Assembly: GCA_018262715.1 (NCBI GenBank)
Contig: JADFDS010000041.1
Coordinates: 85,928-149,927 of the forward strand
Origin: Bacteroidota bacterium
GTDB taxonomy: Bacteria > Bacteroidota > Bacteroidia > Bacteroidales > VadinHA17
Reading direction: 5' to 3'
Length of the DNA stretch: 64,000 nt
Notes under the pieces: model-generated
Told to the model about the DNA's origin: nothing
What the model saw: the letters and a program-made list of their open reading frames with translations, nothing else
The model's database searches: none
Program-made: the position numbers and the translations under genes
In this document: piece by piece, positions 44,520 through 52,199 of the stretch
Numbering within the stretch: the first letter of the stretch is position 1
Layout: the number at the start of each line of letters is the position of its first letter

Positions 44520-47504
44520 ATGAAAAAAGCCGTTGCTGCCAGACTCGGTGATTTACAGGCCATTTTCAAATCGGTTCTGCCATCCCTTTTCCTCATCTGC
44601 CTGCCAGGATTTAGCCAGGGAGAGACCGCTGTGATTATCTCAACGGAAAAGAGCGACGGTTCTTTCGTCCTTGCTTCCGGAGGCCGGTGTGGCTCACTCT
44701 TCATCAGCCCCGATGAGTGGCCGGGGGTGACGAGAGCCTTTACCGACCTGCAGAATGACCTTGGCCATATTACAGGCGTAATACCGGATCTTATCACCGC
44801 CTCAAAACCCCCCAGGGCTGAATTCATGATAATAGCAGGGACGATAGGTAAAAGCACCACGATAGACCGCCTGATCAAAAGGAAAAAGATTGATGCTGAC
44901 GCCATAAATGGCAAGTGGGAGTCTTTTGTTATCCAGACTGTTGAAAAGCCCTTTCCGGGAGTGAAGAGTGCGCTTGTTATTGCAGGCAGTGACAAGCGGG
45001 GCACCATCTACGGAATATACGAAATCTCGCGACAGGCAGGGATGTCACCATGGCACTGGTGGGCTGATGTACCGGTACGCAAAAGCAGTGAACTATATGT
45101 AAACCCTGGTCGTCATGAATGGGGCGAACCCTCTGTCAGATACCGCGGGATATTCCTGAATGATGAGTACCCGGCCCTGACAAGATGGGTAGCTTATAAA
45201 TATGGCGAGGTAACCCCCTCTGCCAACCCACCGATACCCCCCGGAATAGCCAACTATGGCAGTGAGTTCTATTCAAGGATTTTCGAGGTGCTTCTCCGGT
45301 TGAAGGCAAACTACCTCTGGCCGGCAATGTGGAACAACGCATTCAATGAAGATGACCTTCGGAATGCTGCCCTGGCTGACGAATACGGTATCGTCATGGG
45401 CACCAGCCACCAGGAACCGATGATCAGGGCACAGAAGGAATGGGACCGCAGGTATCAGAAAACCCTGGGAAGCTGGAGCTGGACACACCATGAAGACACC
45501 CTGTTGAAATTCTGGCGTGACGGCATACGTCGGAACAGGGATTTTGAAAGCATCATTACCATTGGACTGCGTGGGGCTGATGACACCGAGATGGGACCGG
45601 GCGGGCCGGCAGCAAATATCGCCAGGCTTGAAAAAATAGTAAAGGTGCAGCGTGAGATGATAGCGGAGGAGATAGATAATGATGTGACGAAGGTACCACA
45701 ATCGTGGTGTCTCTATAAGGAGGTACAGGATTATTACTATGAGGGGATGAGGGTCCCTGACGACGTGACCCTGCTATGGGCTGAGGACAACTGGGGCAAT
45801 GTACGCCGCCTGCCAACGGCCGATGAGAGAAAACGCCCCGGCGGAGCAGGAGTCTACTATCATTTTGATTACCATGGCGGCCCCCGCAGCTACCAGTGGA
45901 TTAACACCAGTCCTATCCCGAAGATCTGGGACCAGATGTCGCTGGCAAAGCAGTATGGCGCCGACAGGATATGGATTGTCAATATGGGACACTTCAGGGG
46001 ATATGAAATCCCGATGGAATACTTCCTTGACCTGGCCTGGGATGCCGGTTCGCTGGACAGTGATGACATGTCGGCCTGGACTCAGCAGTGGGTTGAGGGA
46101 ATTTTTGGACCGGAACATGCCGGGGAGATATCGGAAATAATCAGGGAATACACCCGGTTCAATGGGCGGCGGAAGCCTGAACTGCTCTCGCCGTTTACAT
46201 ACAACCTTGTGAATTACGCCGAGGCTGACCGGATTGTGGAGGAATACAATATTCTGGCAGAGAGGGCGGAAAAGATAGGGCACTTGTTGCCCGCAGAGAT
46301 GAAGGACCCGTACTTTCATCTTGTCCTCTTCCCCGTCAGGGCTTGTGCCCTTGTTAACGAGCTATATGTCACTGCAGGGAAGAATGCCCTGTATGCTTCA
46401 CAGGGAAGGGCAAATGCCGGGAAGATGGCTGACCGCTCAGAGCAGCTCTTTGCTGCCGATACTGCCCTGATGGGATACTATAACCGGGTTTATGCTGGCG
46501 GCAGGTGGAAACACTTCATGGACCAGTCCCACCTGGGATATATCGCCTGGAATGATCCCCCTGAGAACAGCCTCAGGCACATAAAGCTTGAACGCCCAGC
46601 CCCGTCCTTAGGAGCAATACCTGCCGTGGCGGTGGAGGGCTCTGCAGAAGCATGGCCGGGACCAGTGACGCCCCCTCTCCTGCCCCCGTTTGATGTTTTC
46701 AACAAACAGTCAAGGTATTTTGAGGTCTTCAACAGGGGCAGCCATCCGTTCGAATACACCGCTTCGGCTGATCACCCCTGGATCATCCTCAGCAGCAGCC
46801 ATGGCATAGTCACTGAGCAGGAAAGAGTTACCGTCTCCATCGACTGGCCGGCAGTTCCTCACGGGCACCACAACGGAACAGTAACCCTCACTGCTGAAGG
46901 AAGTGAGATGAAGATAGCCATTACGGCCTTCCGGCCAGAGGATCCCGATCCTGAGACTGTTGAGGGATTCGTTGAAGCTGACGGCTACGTATCAATGGAA
47001 GCTGCAAGCTATACCGGCAGACATGACACCGGCGACCGGCGCTGGGAGTGGATTGAGGATTATGGCAGAACACACTCTGGCATGAGGACCTCAGCCCTTA
47101 CGGATGCTCCCCCTGCAGTGCCGGGGAAAGACTCCCCCGTGCTGGAATACAAAATATATTTCTTCTCTGCTGGTGAATTTGAAACAGTGCTGCACATGGC
47201 TCCCTCACTCAACTTCCTGCCTGAAAGGAACTTCAGGATAGGGCTGTCAGTTGATGACAGCGACCCCCAGCTAATCACCGTTGTTCCCGCGGGATTTAAC
47301 GCCGAAAATTTCAACAGGGAATGGGAAGAGATAGTCAGCAACAGCACACGCTATGTAACAGGCAAAATCAAAGTAGCCGGACCAGGCTCCCATACCCTGA
47401 AGGTGTGGATGATTGATCCGGGGATGGTGCTGGAAAAGATTGTGGTCAACACCGGCGGTCTGCGGCCGTCATACCTGGGCCCGCCGGAAAGCCACAGGAA
47501 TTGA
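44520..47504 (+). CDS. GH115 (4-O-methyl-)alpha-glucuronidase, exported
   Basis: The 994-residue protein has an N-terminal hydrophobic leader (about 16-33), a GH115 N-terminal alpha/beta domain (about 35-200), the catalytic barrel (about 200-500; RYRGIFLNDEYPALTRW, LLRLKANYLWPAMWNNAF, LLWAEDNWGNVRRLP, YYHFDYHGGPRSYQWINTSP), a helical domain, and C-terminal beta domains (about 680-994). GH115 removes MeGlcA from internal as well as terminal xylose units of polymeric glucuronoxylan. It starts 21 bp after GH30 and precedes an acetylesterase. Alpha-glucuronidases of both GH67 and GH115 in one region point to highly glucuronidated xylan. Confidence 0.92.
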   Translation: MKKAVAARLGDLQAIFKSVLPSLFLICLPGFSQGETAVIISTEKSDGSFVLASGGRCGSLFISPDEWPGVTRAFTDLQNDLGHITGVIPDLITASKPPRAEFMIIAGTIGKSTTIDRLIKRKKIDADAINGKWESFVIQTVEKPFPGVKSALVIAGSDKRGTIYGIYEISRQAGMSPWHWWADVPVRKSSELYVNPGRHEWGEPSVRYRGIFLNDEYPALTRWVAYKYGEVTPSANPPIPPGIANYGSEFYSRIFEVLLRLKANYLWPAMWNNAFNEDDLRNAALADEYGIVMGTSHQEPMIRAQKEWDRRYQKTLGSWSWTHHEDTLLKFWRDGIRRNRDFESIITIGLRGADDTEMGPGGPAANIARLEKIVKVQREMIAEEIDNDVTKVPQSWCLYKEVQDYYYEGMRVPDDVTLLWAEDNWGNVRRLPTADERKRPGGAGVYYHFDYHGGPRSYQWINTSPIPKIWDQMSLAKQYGADRIWIVNMGHFRGYEIPMEYFLDLAWDAGSLDSDDMSAWTQQWVEGIFGPEHAGEISEIIREYTRFNGRRKPELLSPFTYNLVNYAEADRIVEEYNILAERAEKIGHLLPAEMKDPYFHLVLFPVRACALVNELYVTAGKNALYASQGRANAGKMADRSEQLFAADTALMGYYNRVYAGGRWKHFMDQSHLGYIAWNDPPENSLRHIKLERPAPSLGAIPAVAVEGSAEAWPGPVTPPLLPPFDVFNKQSRYFEVFNRGSHPFEYTASADHPWIILSSSHGIVTEQERVTVSIDWPAVPHGHHNGTVTLTAEGSEMKIAITAFRPEDPDPETVEGFVEADGYVSMEAASYTGRHDTGDRRWEWIEDYGRTHSGMRTSALTDAPPAVPGKDSPVLEYKIYFFSAGEFETVLHMAPSLNFLPERNFRIGLSVDDSDPQLITVVPAGFNAENFNREWEEIVSNSTRYVTGKIKVAGPGSHTLKVWMIDPGMVLEKIVVNTGGLRPSYLGPPESHRN

Positions 47505-47532
47505 CGATTTGAGATTTGAGATTTGCGATTTT
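47505..47532. repeat. Short ATTTGAG/ATTTGCG array after GH115
   Basis: Three tandem 7-bp units (CGATTTGAGATTTGAGATTTG) start directly after the GH115 stop and share sequence with the arrays at 9422, 11508 and 49623. It is single-oriented and lies between genes of the same direction. Confidence 0.8.
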
Positions 47533-47572
47533 GTATTGTATATCATTAGCATAGAAGAGGAAAGACATAATC

Positions 47573-47644
47573 GCCCGTAAGGCATTAAGCATTGTAGACA
47601 AGACAATATTACCAATAATTGCCCGCAGGGCATAAAGCATTGTA
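47573..47644. repeat. Two copies of a 24-bp GCCCG..GGCAT..AGCATTGTA repeat
   Basis: GCCCGTAAGGCATTAAGC (47573) and GCCCGCAGGGCATAAAGC (47621) each continue with ATTGTA; 21 of 24 positions match over a 48-bp period. The GCC...GGC core of each can fold back. Both lie in the leader of the acetylesterase gene. Confidence 0.7.
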
Positions 47645-47672
47645 TAACCCGTTTACCCTCACATCCCATACC

Positions 47673-49622
47673 ATGAAAACAAAATCTTATCTCTTTTTAG
47701 CGACACTGTTTGTAATTCTCTTAACCTTTCCGCTGACCGCCCAGGTCAGACTTCCGCGTCTGATCAGCGACGGCATGGTGTTGCAGCGCGGTACTGAACT
47801 GAAAATATGGGGCTGGGCAGCACCCGGAGAAAATGTGAATGTCGAATTTGCCGGAAAACAATACAGCACTATAACTGATGATTCCGGTAACTGGATGATC
47901 ATGCTGCCGCCAATGGAGGCCGGCGGGCCATATATAATGACACTGACCGCAAGCAACAAACTGACTGTCAGCGATATTCTGATTGGCGACGTCTGGCTCT
48001 GCTCCGGGCAGTCGAACATGGAACTGCCGGTCAGGCGCGTCAGGCCACTTTACGAGGCCGAGATTGCAGCAGCAGAGAATAACTTAATCAGGTCGTTTAC
48101 AGTGCCAAAGACATTTGTTTTCACAGGACCGGAGAGTGATCTGCCGGGAGGCAAATGGACAGCTGCCAACCCGGAGACGGTCCTTGATTTTTCAGCTGCA
48201 GCATGGTTCTTTGCCAGGGAGATAAATCAAACCTACAGGGTGCCGGTCGGAATTCTGTTAACGGCCTTCGGGGGTTCGCCTGCAGAAGCATGGGTAAGCG
48301 AGGAGAGCCTTAAGGCATTTCCTGAATACTATGATGAACTCAGGAAGCTGAACGAAGACTCCTACATAAACAATATTGAAAAGGAAGACCGCCAGCGGAT
48401 TGCTGACTGGTACAGCAATCTTCAGAAGACAGATTTAGCATACAAGACAGAGGATTTGAGATGGAACGACATTGACCTGAACACTGATGAATGGAGCAGT
48501 TATACTGTTCCGGGATACTTTTCGGCAACACCTCTGAAAGGGATCAACGGTGCCGTATGGTTCAGGAAAGAGATCAACATCCCTACATCTGCAGCCGGGC
48601 AGCCCGGAACGGTCAACCTTGGGAGGATAGTCGATGCGGATTCTGCATTTCTGAACGGCACCTTCATCGGGACAATATCCTACCAGTACCCTCCGAGATG
48701 GTACACGTTCCCGGCCGGCATATTGAAAGAGGGAAAAAACGTTCTGACGGTGAGATTGATCAGCAATATCGGTGATGCGGGCTTCGTCCCTGACAAGAGC
48801 TATGAACTGACGGCCGGTGACTTTAAGGCCAGTCTCGAAGGTGAGTGGAAATACAAAGTAGGGGCTGCACTTCCACCGCTGAGAGGACAGACATTCTTCG
48901 GTTATAAGCCGGCAGGGCTTTATAACGCTATGCTGGCTCCGCTGCTGAATTGCAGCATCAAGGGCATCCTTTGGTACCAGGGTGAGTCCAACGCAGAAAG
49001 ACCTGAAGAGTACAGGACCCTCCTGCCGGCAATGATACGGGACTGGCGGAACAGCCTCGGCCAGGGCGATGTGCCGTTCCTGGTGGTCCAGTTGCCAAAC
49101 TTCATGGAATCACGGGAGACCCCGTATGACAGCGGCTGGGCGCTCTTCAGGGAGGCACAGACTGAAGCGCTAAAATTGCCAGCAACGGGAATGGCGGTCA
49201 CATATGACATAGGGGAATGGAATGACATCCACCCTCTGAACAAGAGGGATGTAGGTGTCAGGCTGGCCCTGGCTGCCAGGAAAGTAGCATACGGTGATTC
49301 AGAGGTGGTAGCCTCAGGCCCCACTTACAAATCGATGAGGGTCAGGGGCCGGAGAATCATCATTTCGTTTGACAACACCGGATCGGGACTGACGGTACGC
49401 AACGGCAAAAGACCTGGTCATTTTGCCATCGCTGGTGAGGATATGCAATTCGTATGGGCTAAGGCCAGGGTTCGCGGAAACAGGGTAGTTGTTAAAAGCC
49501 GGGAGATTAAGAAGCCTGTGGCCGTCAGGTATGCCTGGGCAGACAATCCTGTCGGAGCCAATCTCTATAATGAGGAAGGACTGCCGGCAATGCCATTCCG
49601 GACTGATCAGGTGAAAATGTGA
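47673..49622 (+). CDS. Sialate O-acetylesterase/CE20-like acetyl-xylan esterase, exported
   Basis: From ATG 47673 the product has 649 residues with a signal peptide (MKTKSYLFLATLFVILLTFPLTA). The SASA-type esterase domain has the catalytic-Ser motif CSGQSNME (Ser 114) and NDIHPLNKRD (Asp/His), with a jelly-roll insertion in the middle (about 255-400, GAVWFRKEINIP) as in CE20 enzymes. Next to GH30 and GH115, removal of acetyl groups from xylose or from MeGlcA-bearing xylose is the likely role. The earlier in-frame start at 47619 falls inside a repeat and lacks a leader, so it was rejected. Confidence 0.88.
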   Translation: MKTKSYLFLATLFVILLTFPLTAQVRLPRLISDGMVLQRGTELKIWGWAAPGENVNVEFAGKQYSTITDDSGNWMIMLPPMEAGGPYIMTLTASNKLTVSDILIGDVWLCSGQSNMELPVRRVRPLYEAEIAAAENNLIRSFTVPKTFVFTGPESDLPGGKWTAANPETVLDFSAAAWFFAREINQTYRVPVGILLTAFGGSPAEAWVSEESLKAFPEYYDELRKLNEDSYINNIEKEDRQRIADWYSNLQKTDLAYKTEDLRWNDIDLNTDEWSSYTVPGYFSATPLKGINGAVWFRKEINIPTSAAGQPGTVNLGRIVDADSAFLNGTFIGTISYQYPPRWYTFPAGILKEGKNVLTVRLISNIGDAGFVPDKSYELTAGDFKASLEGEWKYKVGAALPPLRGQTFFGYKPAGLYNAMLAPLLNCSIKGILWYQGESNAERPEEYRTLLPAMIRDWRNSLGQGDVPFLVVQLPNFMESRETPYDSGWALFREAQTEALKLPATGMAVTYDIGEWNDIHPLNKRDVGVRLALAARKVAYGDSEVVASGPTYKSMRVRGRRIIISFDNTGSGLTVRNGKRPGHFAIAGEDMQFVWAKARVRGNRVVVKSREIKKPVAVRYAWADNPVGANLYNEEGLPAMPFRTDQVKM

Positions 49623-49680
49623 TTTTCGATTTGAGATTTGCGATGTTCGATTTAACTCGCAACTCGCAATTCGCAAATCC
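49623..49680. repeat. Inverted ATTTGCG-type array filling a convergent gap
   Basis: CGATTTGAGATTTGCGAT (49627-49644) reads one way and CGCAACTCGCAATTCGCAAAT (49658-49678) the other, so the strands can fold into an imperfect hairpin. It fills the whole 58-bp gap between the ends of the esterase and the MetH-activation-like gene. Confidence 0.8.
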
Positions 49681-50364
49681 TCAGGTTTTTCTCCCCCGGT
49701 AGATGCAATTTTTGTCATCGCACAGTTGACACTTGTACGGGGCATACTTAACCTTTCTCCCAATGCCGATCATCCCGCTGACTGATTTCACCGGATTCAT
49801 CAGGGCAGAGTCAGTGAGAGTGATGCCGCAGTAATTTTCGGTGAAGAAACTGAAGAGTTTATGCTGTTCAGCCACATCCCATCCGCAGTAACCGGGGCTG
49901 AAGCGGTTGGTAATGCCCATGCCTGATAATGCCACAGCAGTTTTTAAAGCCTCCTGCATCCTGTCCGCGGCGCCCTCCGCGACCTCCGATCCAATTACAT
50001 CGTATACATAACCGCGCAGAAGATCACCCTCCTTCATGCTCTTCCGGCTGAGTTCACCCACCTCCCTGCCGGCAGTGCAGATGAAGAGTGCAACACCCTC
50101 GGCATTCTTTATCTGGCTGAAGATAATCGGCTTAACATGAAAAACAACACCCTCAAACTCAACAGTTTTACTGACCGGGTCAAGGTTGACATGATCGAAT
50201 ATGATATACTCTGCCCTGGCTTCTCCTGTTGCCAGAAGTTCCTCAGACAGCACGGCAATAAGATCTGTCACCGGTTCAGGTGCGGTACCGGGCAGGTATC
50301 CCATGACACCAGCCAGGGCGTCAATGCCGGTCAGAAGTTCACTGTATCTGTAGCTTAATCTCAT
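49681..50364 (-). CDS. MetH reactivation-domain-like protein
   Basis: The 227-residue protein resembles the C-terminal activation domain of cobalamin-dependent methionine synthase: RFSPGYCGWDVAEQHKLF at 154-171 and SVSGMIGIG at 194-202 (the SAM-binding segment), then a CQLCDDKNC cluster (Cys 212, 215, 220) at the C terminus. Such stand-alone proteins occur beside corrinoid proteins in anaerobes, where they may reactivate oxidised corrinoid or take part in a split MetH. It is last in the corrinoid trio and its start overlaps the methyltransferase stop by 4 bp (ATGA). Confidence 0.82.
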   Translation of the reverse strand: MRLSYRYSELLTGIDALAGVMGYLPGTAPEPVTDLIAVLSEELLATGEARAEYIIFDHVNLDPVSKTVEFEGVVFHVKPIIFSQIKNAEGVALFICTAGREVGELSRKSMKEGDLLRGYVYDVIGSEVAEGAADRMQEALKTAVALSGMGITNRFSPGYCGWDVAEQHKLFSFFTENYCGITLTDSALMNPVKSVSGMIGIGRKVKYAPYKCQLCDDKNCIYRGRKT

Positions 50365-51209
50365 TTAGGCAATTGTGTCGACTGGTAGTGCTCAATGAAC
50401 CTGATCGCATAGTCATCCCTCCCAAGTACCAGATCAGCAGCTCTCACCAGCCCGGTTATCTTCTCAGGATTGGCAATGGGGCACGTGAGGCCGTACAGTA
50501 TTGACATGGCCATGTAAGCGTTGTTGATGTTCTCGCGGTGAGGCAGTCCGAATGAGATATTACTGGCTCCCTGCGTTATGTTGTGTCCAAGCCTGTCATG
50601 AACCAGCCTGATAGTCTCCAGGGTAACCCTGCAGGCGTTGGGGTCAGCACTGACAGCCATCGCCATCGGATCAATGATCACATCCTCCTCTTTTATTCCG
50701 GATCTGACTGCCCGCTCAATTATCTTTTCGGCAATCTTCAGACGCTTTTCCGGATCATGGGTAATGCCATCATCATCAAGCACCAGTCCTATTATGGCTG
50801 CTCCGTACTCCCGGGCCACCGGAAGCAATCTCTGCAGGGAAGCTTCTTCAGCATTGACGGAATTTATCAGGCACTTGCCCCTGGCTACCTTCAGGGCAGC
50901 CTCGATGGCTTTAGGATTGGGTGAGTCAAGACACAGGGGTATGTCAAAGTGGTCCTGCAGTTCAATCACCGCCTGCGGCAGCAATTCCTCATCTACCACC
51001 CCCGGAAAGCCGACATTCACGTCAAGGACATCTGCCATGGCATCAATCTGAGACTTTGCAAGCTCCAGCATGTAACTGAAATCGTTCGCCTGAAGAGTTG
51101 ATACCAGTTTCTTCCGCCGTGTGGGATTTATGCATTCCCCGATAATTACCACCGGGCCTTCGGTATCAATTACCACCTCTTTTAATGTTCCCTTCAGTAT
51201 TGTCTTCAT
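50361..51209 (-). CDS. Methyltetrahydrofolate:corrinoid methyltransferase (AcsE/MtvA-like)
   Basis: The 282-residue protein has the pterin-binding TIM barrel of MeTr: GECINPTRR (24-32), LDVNVG (62-67), CLDSPNP (93-99), LINSVNAE (114-121), DPMAMAVS (180-187) and GASNISFGLP (214-223). It moves methyl groups between a corrinoid protein and THF, as in acetogens or as the second methyltransferase of O-demethylase systems. There is no MetH homocysteine domain here. It lies 120 bp after the corrinoid-protein gene and overlaps the activator gene. The direction (methyl onto or off THF) is not shown by sequence. Confidence 0.88.
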   Translation of the reverse strand: MKTILKGTLKEVVIDTEGPVVIIGECINPTRRKKLVSTLQANDFSYMLELAKSQIDAMADVLDVNVGFPGVVDEELLPQAVIELQDHFDIPLCLDSPNPKAIEAALKVARGKCLINSVNAEEASLQRLLPVAREYGAAIIGLVLDDDGITHDPEKRLKIAEKIIERAVRSGIKEEDVIIDPMAMAVSADPNACRVTLETIRLVHDRLGHNITQGASNISFGLPHRENINNAYMAMSILYGLTCPIANPEKITGLVRAADLVLGRDDYAIRFIEHYQSTQLPK

Positions 51210-51329
51210 TAGCTGATCATTATGGTTATATGTAAATATCCGGAAGCCATTTCCAGAAAATACTTCCTAAGCATCGGGACCGTAATGGTTCCGGGCGCTG
51301 CAGAGCGAAATAACAAATAATTATTTTAT

Positions 51330-51995
51330 TCAGGCCAGGGTTTTGAGATATTCCACGGCTCCCTGGGGATCAGGAGAATAGAAATCGGCTCCTATTTTTC
51401 TGCAGAAGTCCTCCGTGACCGGTGCTCCTCCGACAAGGATCTTCATGGCAGGGAATCTGTTCCTCAGGACCTCCACGCTCTTGCGCATGTTTTCCATTGT
51501 GGTGGTCAGAAGGGCAGAGAGTCCAATCACTGCGCCCGGGTGTTTCTCAGCAGCCTCGATGAATTTTTCTGTGCTTACATCCACTCCCAGGTCGATAATC
51601 TCCCAGCCACCACCTTCAATCATCATTGAGACCAGGTTCTTTCCGATATCGTGAAGATCTCCCCTGACCGTTCCTATGATAAAAGTTCCCCTTCTTTTGG
51701 TTTCGCCGGAGAGATAATAAGGTTTGATATGGATCATTGAGCTGCTCATGGCTTTGGCTGCCATAAGCATCTGGGGCACGAATATCTCATTTCTTGAAAA
51801 CTTCTGTCCCACCCTTGACATTGCAGGTATAAGGGCTTCTTCGAGAATCTCGCCGGGTTTGATTCCCTCATCCAGGGCGTGCCTGGTAAGTTCGAAAGCT
51901 CCCTCCTGGTCCTTCATTGCAGGTGGGTAAGGTGATTTTATGTCAACCTTGCCGAATTCAACACAGGTTGAGATTCTTTCAAGTATCTCAGTCAT
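51330..51995 (-). CDS. Corrinoid (B12-binding) methyl-carrier protein
   Basis: From ATG 51995 the product has 221 residues: a helical cap domain (about 1-95) and a Rossmann B12 domain with the DxHxxG motif GDLHDIG at 112-118, then GLSALLTTTM and VGGAP. This is the layout of MtaC/MtbC/MtvC-type methyl carriers. An upstream in-frame start (21 codons earlier) does not look natural. It heads a trio with MeTr and an activation protein, between the GH115/esterase operon and SusCD. Its methyl donor may be the URO-D protein in the xylose operon (20 kb away), as the trio has no other first methyltransferase. Confidence 0.88.
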   Translation of the reverse strand: MTEILERISTCVEFGKVDIKSPYPPAMKDQEGAFELTRHALDEGIKPGEILEEALIPAMSRVGQKFSRNEIFVPQMLMAAKAMSSSMIHIKPYYLSGETKRRGTFIIGTVRGDLHDIGKNLVSMMIEGGGWEIIDLGVDVSTEKFIEAAEKHPGAVIGLSALLTTTMENMRKSVEVLRNRFPAMKILVGGAPVTEDFCRKIGADFYSPDPQGAVEYLKTLA

Positions 51996-52067
51996 TTCAA
52001 AAGTCAATAACAATAAGCCTTTCCTGCCCTGGTGGCAGGCTTTTGCAAAGAAACACAAAAAATCAGG

Positions 52068-52102
52068 TAAAAAGTGCCCGTGGACAAAGCCACGGACACT
52101 TT
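52068..52102 (-). terminator. Terminator after the SusC-SusD operon
   Basis: AAAGTGCCCGTGG (52071-52083) and CCACGGACACTTT (52090-52102) pair with one mismatch; on the minus strand the stem is followed by TTTTT. It lies about 98 bp past the SusD stop and upstream of the corrinoid-protein gene. Confidence 0.8.
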
Positions 52103-52199
52103 AACCTGAACCAACCCTAATCTAAAACACTAATCATATATTCGAATAAAATCAGTTGTTGGTTGTTCAGACCCTGAGATTTTCATCCTTTACAGGTGA

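Noticed and set aside
45774..46319. 181-codon minus-strand frame inside GH115
   Set aside because: Antisense shadow of the GH115 barrel.
51996..52199. Cobalamin riboswitch upstream of the corrinoid-protein gene
   Set aside because: The leader is short and no B12-box-like sequence was seen; only small hairpins and the SusCD terminator are present.
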